A stretch of DNA of 17,358 nucleotides from Candidatus Omnitrophota bacterium (GTDB taxonomy: Bacteria; Omnitrophota; Gorgyraeia; Gygaellales; Profunditerraquicolaceae). The stretch spans positions 1-17,358 of the forward strand of contig JAQUAP010000025.1 in assembly GCA_028687205.1 (NCBI GenBank), read 5' to 3'. Of this stretch, positions 12,829 through 17,358 are shown piece by piece. The stretch's first letter is position 1. Every line of letters starts with the position of its first letter. Both the position numbers and the translations under genes were made by a program. Below the pieces are notes generated by a model. It was not told the origin of the DNA. It saw nothing but the letters and a program-made list of their open reading frames with translations, and ran no database searches.

Positions 12829-13660
12829 GAAAATTATCTATTAACCGGGTCTTTCCAATCTTAACAGCTAAAGCAATTAAATAATTGCCGGAAATTTTCT
12901 TAACCGGCTTTAAGTTTTCCGTATCAACGATAGCAATATAATCAATCTTGGCGTTCTTCTTCTTGCTTATCAGTCGCCGCATCGAGCCGATGATCCTGGC
13001 TGTATCCCTGGCGCCGGATTGGATTAAAATTTTTGCCAAAGCAAGGGCTTTTGATAAAACCAGGGCATCCTGCCTCTCTTTTTTATCTAAATAGGCATTC
13101 CTTGAACTCAGGGCCAAGCCGTTTATCTCCCGCAGCGTCGGCATTATTTTTACCTTAACCGGAATATTCAAATCCCTGACCATCCTCTTGATGATAACCG
13201 CCTGCTGCGCGTCTTTCTGCCCGAGATAAATTACATCCGGCTGCACGATGTTAAGCAGCTTGGCAACGATGGTCGCCACGCCCCGGAAATGCCCGGGCCG
13301 CGATTTTCCGCACAAGGTTTCGCTTAAGCCTTCGACGCTGATATAAGTAGAAAACCCCTCAGCGTACATATCCTCTGGCCGGGGAAGAAAAACAAAATCT
13401 ACTTTTTCCTTACGGCAAAGCGCCAAATCTTTAGGCAGCGGGCGCGGGTAATTTTTAAAATCTTCTTGCGGCCCGAATTGCGCCGGATTGACGAAGATGC
13501 TTACCGCCACGATATTATTTTCTTTGCGCGCCTGCCGGATTAAGCTTAGATGCCCGGCGTGCAAAGCGCCCATGGTCGGGACAAACCCGACGGATTTGCC
13601 GCGCGCTTTAAGTTTTTTTAAATATTTAAATAAGCTTGCCGCGCTTTTAATTACTTTCAT
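12788..13660 (-). CDS. panC: Pantothenate synthetase (pantoate--beta-alanine ligase)
   Basis: The protein has 290 residues. It ligates D-pantoate and beta-alanine with ATP to give pantothenate, precursor of coenzyme A. Family motifs are all present: FVPTMGALHAGHLSL (nucleotidyl-transferase HxGH at 34-37), SIFVNPAQF (about 54-62), IYLGQKDAQQ (about 144-153), and LSSRN (184-188), the KMSKS-like loop. The conserved end TRLIDN lies at 271-276, where the family normally finishes within a few residues. Here the last 12 codons (279-290) and the TAG are supplied by the palindromic element, so the tail is not native. The core is intact, so activity is expected. The ATG overlaps the folK stop by 4 nt (ATGA). 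The aspartate decarboxylase (panD) that would make beta-alanine is not in the window. Confidence 0.97.
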   Translation of the reverse strand: MKVIKSAASLFKYLKKLKARGKSVGFVPTMGALHAGHLSLIRQARKENNIVAVSIFVNPAQFGPQEDFKNYPRPLPKDLALCRKEKVDFVFLPRPEDMYAEGFSTYISVEGLSETLCGKSRPGHFRGVATIVAKLLNIVQPDVIYLGQKDAQQAVIIKRMVRDLNIPVKVKIMPTLREINGLALSSRNAYLDKKERQDALVLSKALALAKILIQSGARDTARIIGSMRRLISKKKNAKIDYIAIVDTENLKPVKKISGNYLIALAVKIGKTRLIDNFQGRFSTQSESVPA

Positions 13661-14058
13661 ATCACTTCCGCTAACGGCTTAATCACAAAATCCCTGGCGA
13701 ACATGCGCGGATGAGGGATAATCAGCCTTTTTGTCCCGGTCACCCTGTCTCCGTAAAGCAGGATATCCAGGTCTATTGTCCGCGCCGCGTTACGCGCGCT
13801 TTTCTTGCGGCCTAATTCTTTTTCAATGCTTTTTAATGCTTTAAGGAGTTTTAAGGGAGCAAGCCCGGTACTTATCTTTAAGGCGGCGTTCAGGAATTTT
13901 GGCTGGCCAGCCTCCCCTCCGACAGGCTCAGTCTGGATAAGCCGGGATTGTTTGAGCACCCTGGTCTCTTCCAAAAGGTTGATCTTTTTTACGGCCTGTT
14001 TTATGTTTAGCCTCCTATTACCCAGGTTTGAGCCCACGCCTAAATAGCATATTTCCAT
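13657..14058 (-). CDS. folK: 2-amino-4-hydroxy-6-hydroxymethyldihydropteridine pyrophosphokinase (HPPK)
   Basis: The protein has 133 residues, somewhat shorter than the usual ~160 but with every key block: LGVGSNLGNR at the start, QTEPVGGEAGQPKFLNAAL (substrate loop and FxNA), the ARTIDLDILLYGD metal and ATP site (about 92-104), and IPHPRMFARDFVIKPLAEV at the end. It transfers pyrophosphate from ATP to 6-hydroxymethyl-7,8-dihydropterin in folate synthesis. It overlaps panC by 4 nt, a common pairing of cofactor genes. A fair ribosome site (GAAAG) precedes the ATG. The shortening is in the C-terminal part and loops, not in catalytic motifs. Confidence 0.95.
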   Translation of the reverse strand: MEICYLGVGSNLGNRRLNIKQAVKKINLLEETRVLKQSRLIQTEPVGGEAGQPKFLNAALKISTGLAPLKLLKALKSIEKELGRKKSARNAARTIDLDILLYGDRVTGTKRLIIPHPRMFARDFVIKPLAEVI

Positions 14059-14079
14059 AAACGTTCTTTCACTATTAAA

Positions 14080-15237
14080 CTAAATTTTCTTTAGCCGCTC
14101 AACCGCTTCTTTGATGCGATCTTTAGTGACGGTAAGCGCCATGCGGATATAGCCTTGGCCGTATCTGCCGAACCCGATTCCGGGAGTAACCACGATATTT
14201 GTTTTATCCAATAAAGCTGCGGCAAATTTCAGGGAGTCTTTACCCTTAGGGACTTTTATCCAGACATAGAAAGTGGCTTTGGGCGGCTTTGCCTGCCAGC
14301 CTAAAGAATCTAAGCCTTGCATTAAACAATCGCGCCTCTCCTGGTAAAGCCTGCACATGTCTTTGACATAATCCTGCGGCCCGGATAGCGCGACAATCCC
14401 GGCTAACTGTACTGCCGAGAAAACCCCGGAATCAATATTGGATTTGACTTTAGCAAGAGCGGCGATTAATTTTTCATTTCCGCTTGCCCATCCCAGGCGC
14501 CAACCGGTCATATTGTAAGTCTTGGATAACGAATGGAACTCTATGGCTACTTCCCGGGCCTCCTCTATTTCAAAGATGCTGGAAGGCCGGTATCCGTCAT
14601 AACTCATCTCCGAATAAGCCAGGTCTGAAACAATAATAATTTTGTTTTTACGGGCAAAAGTAACCAACTCTTTATAGAAAGGCTTCTCGGCAGTCGCCGC
14701 AGTGGGGTTATTGGGGTAATTAACATAGACCAGCTTTGCTTTTTTACGCACAGCCGAAGGTATTTTTTTCAGGTCGGGAAGAAAAGCATTTCCTTCAAGC
14801 AGCGGCAAAGGATAAGGTTTTGCGCCGGCTAAAATAGTCCCGCCTTTATAAGGAGGATAACACGGGTCAGGGACAAGAGTATAATCGCCCGGGTTTAAAA
14901 AAGCCAACGGAAAATGCGCCAGGCCTTCTTTTGAGCCGATTAATGGCAGGACTTCGGCCTCAGGGTTAAGGCTGACATTAAACCTGTCTTTATACCAGAC
15001 CGCGATCGCGCAGCGTAATGCCGGCATACCCTGGTCTAACGCGTAGCGATGGTTAGCCGGGTCAAGCGACGCCTGATATAGAGCTTCAATTATATGCCTG
15101 GGCGTTGGCTGGTCAGGGTCGCCTATCCCTAAATCAATGATATCGCGGCCGGCTGCGCGCGCTTTTCTTTTAGCTTTATCAATCTCCAGGAATAAGTACG
15201 GCGGAAGATCCTGTAATTTCTTAGATAGTTTAAACAT
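14080..15237 (-). CDS. dapL: LL-diaminopimelate aminotransferase (fold-type I PLP enzyme)
   Basis: The protein has 385 residues and is a class I/II aminotransferase. It has IIDLGIGDPDQPTP (about 38-51), the cofactor-phosphate region GSKEGLAHF (about 101-109), the VYVNYPNNPTAA motif (about 169-180), the PLP lysine in SLSKTYNMTGWRLGW (Lys about 239) and the substrate arginine region YIRMALT near the end. The 'LPPYLF.EIDK..' start and 'DPG.P' style motifs match DapL, which converts tetrahydrodipicolinate directly to LL-diaminopimelate using glutamate and bypasses the succinyl or acetyl steps. The adjacent dapB, which makes tetrahydrodipicolinate, supports this over a generic aspartate aminotransferase. 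A strong site (GAGGGAG) sits 4 nt before the ATG. dapB ends 9 nt upstream. Confidence 0.88.
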   Translation of the reverse strand: MFKLSKKLQDLPPYLFLEIDKAKRKARAAGRDIIDLGIGDPDQPTPRHIIEALYQASLDPANHRYALDQGMPALRCAIAVWYKDRFNVSLNPEAEVLPLIGSKEGLAHFPLAFLNPGDYTLVPDPCYPPYKGGTILAGAKPYPLPLLEGNAFLPDLKKIPSAVRKKAKLVYVNYPNNPTAATAEKPFYKELVTFARKNKIIIVSDLAYSEMSYDGYRPSSIFEIEEAREVAIEFHSLSKTYNMTGWRLGWASGNEKLIAALAKVKSNIDSGVFSAVQLAGIVALSGPQDYVKDMCRLYQERRDCLMQGLDSLGWQAKPPKATFYVWIKVPKGKDSLKFAAALLDKTNIVVTPGIGFGRYGQGYIRMALTVTKDRIKEAVERLKKI

Positions 15238-15246
15238 GTTCTCCCT

Positions 15247-15957
15247 CTATTTTAATACATCCTGCATGGAATACAAACCGGCGGGTTTGCCCAAAACCCA
15301 TTTTGCCGCTTTTAAGGCCCCTAAGGCAAATAAATCGCGCGAATGCGCCTGATGTTTTATTTCGATGCGCTCGGAATTCCCGCAAAATATAACCGTATGG
15401 TCTCCTACAATATCCCCCAGGCGGATAGAATGCGCGGGGACCTGCCTTCCGGAGGCCTCTTTCAAAATCTCAACTATTTTTTTAGCCGTCCCGGAGGGAG
15501 CGTCTTTTTTGGTTTTATGATGCGCCTCGATGACTTCAATGCTGTAGTCCGGCCCTAATTTTCTGGCGATCTCCGGCAATACCGTAAATAAGACATTTAC
15601 GCCGATAGCCATATTCGGGCTGAAGACTACCGGGACAACCCGGGCAACTTCCTCAACTTTTTTTATCTGCGTATCGCTTAAGCCCGTTGTCCCCAGGATA
15701 AGCGCTTTTTTATATTTGGCAGCGTAATCAAGGTTGGTTTCGGTTGCTTCGGGAACAGTAAAATCCACCAGTACATCGATAAGGAACATCCCGTCTGGAC
15801 TTGAGGATATTTTTAATTTGCCCGCCTCCTTGCCTATAGCCGGAGTCCCTTTTTTTTCCAGGGCCAGAGTCAATTCAAAGTCCGGATCGTGCGCGGCCAA
15901 CTCAAAAATACGCCGGCCCATCTTACCGCAGACACCAGCAATCCCTAATTTTATCAT
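15247..15957 (-). CDS. dapB: 4-hydroxy-tetrahydrodipicolinate reductase
   Basis: The protein has 236 residues from the chosen start. It reduces hydroxy-tetrahydrodipicolinate with NAD(P)H on the diaminopimelate/lysine path. An N-terminal Rossmann motif GIAGVCGKMGRRI is followed by VDFTVPEAT, LGTTGL, FSPNMAIGVN, and the catalytic block E-A-H-H-K-T-K-K-D-A-P-S-G-T-A (about 144-158), ending with the FALGALKAA segment near the C-terminus. Two ATGs are possible: 15963 (adds Met-Ala) and 15957. The AAGGAG site at 15967-15972 is 3 nt from the first and 9 nt from the second, so the second is preferred. That ribosome site overlaps the stop of the upstream membrane gene (TAAGGAG), implying coupling. 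Its product is the substrate of the adjacent dapL enzyme. Confidence 0.95.
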   Translation of the reverse strand: MIKLGIAGVCGKMGRRIFELAAHDPDFELTLALEKKGTPAIGKEAGKLKISSSPDGMFLIDVLVDFTVPEATETNLDYAAKYKKALILGTTGLSDTQIKKVEEVARVVPVVFSPNMAIGVNVLFTVLPEIARKLGPDYSIEVIEAHHKTKKDAPSGTAKKIVEILKEASGRQVPAHSIRLGDIVGDHTVIFCGNSERIEIKHQAHSRDLFALGALKAAKWVLGKPAGLYSMQDVLK

Positions 15958-15970
15958 CGCCATTCTCTCC

Positions 15971-17358
15971 TTACTTAACGCTCCAATTAATCTTATATAA
16001 ATATATACGCATTCCCCTCCCTTTATCCTCTTCCTGCTCGCAAAGCTGGAAATGTTTTAAACCCCTGCCCTGCATAAAATATAATTTAACCAGCATACTG
16101 TGCGCTAATTTACTGTCCATTAAGAGCGCCTCGTAGCTATCCCCTTGCTCTAAAAACAAGAGCGCATATTTCTTGTCTCCCTTGACCGCCCTTGTTTCTA
16201 CTTTCTTCTGCGTAACAAAAATTATTTCCGCAGGAATCACCCACTTTTTAAGCACCTGCGGCCGGTAAAAAAAACTTGCATTGTCTTTATCCACCAATAA
16301 GCCGTTATTGAAAAGTATTATTTTCCCGTCTTTGGCGGCGGATTTTTGCGCGAAACTGTGGCTATAAAACCGGTACCTCTCTTGCGCAATCCAATCTAAC
16401 GGACTTTCCCTGTCGGTCAGCCACATGTTTTGATAAAGAGATTCCGCGTCACTCCGGGAATAGCCAAATTTTTTGCCCGCGTAATCTACGAATGCATCCT
16501 TATCCGCTGCCGCCATCTTCTGCCATAAATCCAATTTTTTAAAATCCCAGTTTGCTAAAGCGCAAAAAACGTTAAGCATGCCCAGCAGACTTTCATCGAC
16601 CAAAAGGTAAGCGGGATGCTTAGGCTCATAGACCAGGTTCAGGATTTTATCTATAAGCTGCTGATCAGCCGTATAGCTGTTTAATAATGCCCGGCCCCCA
16701 TCTTTATCGGAGAGCACCAGCTTATTAATTAATTCCAACGCTGCCAATTTTTGGCCGCCGGTGAGCTTTAATAATTCTGCGAATGAGCGCGTATTGCCGG
16801 CGTTGAGCATGCGTAATATCCCCAGCGCCTCTTTTTCATTATCCGTCAGGAGCGCCCTGGCAATCCAGTAGGCTACCGGCGTAAGATTATATTGCGGGCA
16901 GTGCAGGGTCGCGCGGCCGGAGATGCTCATAATAAAATCTCCGGGATCCCAGTAGGCGCTGATAACCGCGTCCGCTGGCGTTGAGTTTTTTATCTTTACC
17001 AGCATCTTCTGCCAGGTATTATTGACAATGGGCAAAAATACTGACTTTGACGCGCTATGCACGGGTATTATGCAACCTACCAGGAATATACCGCTTAGCA
17101 GGAAAGCATAGGCCCGGTCATTAATTTTACGCAAAAAAACGATTTTATTTTTTTGCCGATAGATAAAATCCCTTAAGCTATCTAAAAATACGCCGAAAAA
17201 AACGCCTATCGGCACAGCCAGGAGTATGATAAACCTTCTGGAAAGAGAGGTCAGGATAAGCATTGCCAATAACCATACGGTTAAAACAAAGAGCAGGAAA
17301 CTTCTTGCCGAAAAAGCAACCAGGACCCTCTTCCTGATAATCAATATTAAGACCCCCA
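15971..17358 (-). CDS. STT3-like oligosaccharyltransferase-type membrane protein (5' end beyond window)
   Basis: The frame is open through the right edge with no stop upstream; a TTG at 17344 is not a credible start. What is present is the C-terminal part: at least three hydrophobic helices (the first about 35 residues in, then SRRFIILLAVPIGVFFGVFL, then FLLSGIFLVGCIIPV), followed by a soluble domain of about 340 residues. Just after the last helix is a STT3-type context, 'STPADAVISAYWDPGDFIMSISGRATL', where STT3/PglB proteins carry WWDYG followed by a conserved GR. The family transfers lipid-linked glycans to asparagine. The catalytic acidic loops lie outside the window. The motif here is altered (YWDPG), so the acceptor or reaction may differ. 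The end overlaps the dapB ribosome site. The family call is moderate; another GT-C enzyme is possible. Confidence 0.6.
   Translation of the reverse strand, partial: GVLILIIRKRVLVAFSARSFLLFVLTVWLLAMLILTSLSRRFIILLAVPIGVFFGVFLDSLRDFIYRQKNKIVFLRKINDRAYAFLLSGIFLVGCIIPVHSASKSVFLPIVNNTWQKMLVKIKNSTPADAVISAYWDPGDFIMSISGRATLHCPQYNLTPVAYWIARALLTDNEKEALGILRMLNAGNTRSFAELLKLTGGQKLAALELINKLVLSDKDGGRALLNSYTADQQLIDKILNLVYEPKHPAYLLVDESLLGMLNVFCALANWDFKKLDLWQKMAAADKDAFVDYAGKKFGYSRSDAESLYQNMWLTDRESPLDWIAQERYRFYSHSFAQKSAAKDGKIILFNNGLLVDKDNASFFYRPQVLKKWVIPAEIIFVTQKKVETRAVKGDKKYALLFLEQGDSYEALLMDSKLAHSMLVKLYFMQGRGLKHFQLCEQEEDKGRGMRIYLYKINWSVK

Overview
The window is about 17.4 kb of moderate-GC bacterial chromosome. 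Every gene I can support lies on the minus strand, so the DNA is transcribed from right to left. A secretin and its inner-membrane partners indicate a diderm (Gram-negative-type) cell. The set of a PilM-PilN fusion, LL-diaminopimelate aminotransferase, NadX-type aspartate dehydrogenase and GT-C membrane glycosyltransferases is what I would expect from an uncultured candidate-phylum bacterium such as Omnitrophota. That placement is inference from gene content, not from a marker gene. No rRNA, tRNA, CRISPR array, transposase or prophage gene is visible.

Layout in transcription order (right to left). (1) 17358-11924: a 5'-truncated STT3-like membrane glycosyltransferase, then a biosynthetic run dapB - dapL - folK - panC - aspartate dehydrogenase. 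Spacers are tiny or overlapping, except for a 75-bp nested palindrome between panC and the dehydrogenase. (2) 11877-11638: a very small, very basic protein made of two copies of one ~30-residue unit, followed by a 14-bp perfect stem-loop. (3) 11560-5173: a GT-C integral-membrane glycosyltransferase, uvrA, and a large exported TPR protein. (4) 5120-4487: a two-gene unit with its own sigma70-like promoter, encoding a DUF2582-type winged-helix protein and a PilX/GspK-like prepilin. (5) 4268-1: a type IV pilus/type II secretion assembly operon with a near-consensus promoter. It encodes a 63-residue excisionase/BldC-like HTH protein, a PilM-PilN fusion, PilO, PilP and a secretin that runs off the left edge.

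How the genes fit together. The left third builds a pilus or secretion envelope complex: a cytoplasmic/inner-membrane platform (PilMN, PilO), a periplasmic connector (PilP) and an outer-membrane pore (secretin), with a minor-pilin-like protein encoded just upstream. The right third draws on the aspartate family. DapL and DapB make diaminopimelate for wall and lysine, PanC makes pantothenate, FolK serves folate, and the NadX-like enzyme would feed iminoaspartate to NAD synthesis. UvrA is ordinary nucleotide-excision repair.

The points most worth a second look are: the nested palindrome that now encodes the last residues and stop codon of PanC; the duplicated small basic protein; the spaced direct repeats upstream of the HTH-pil promoter; the PilM-PilN fusion; and the altered catalytic-loop motif of the STT3-like protein.
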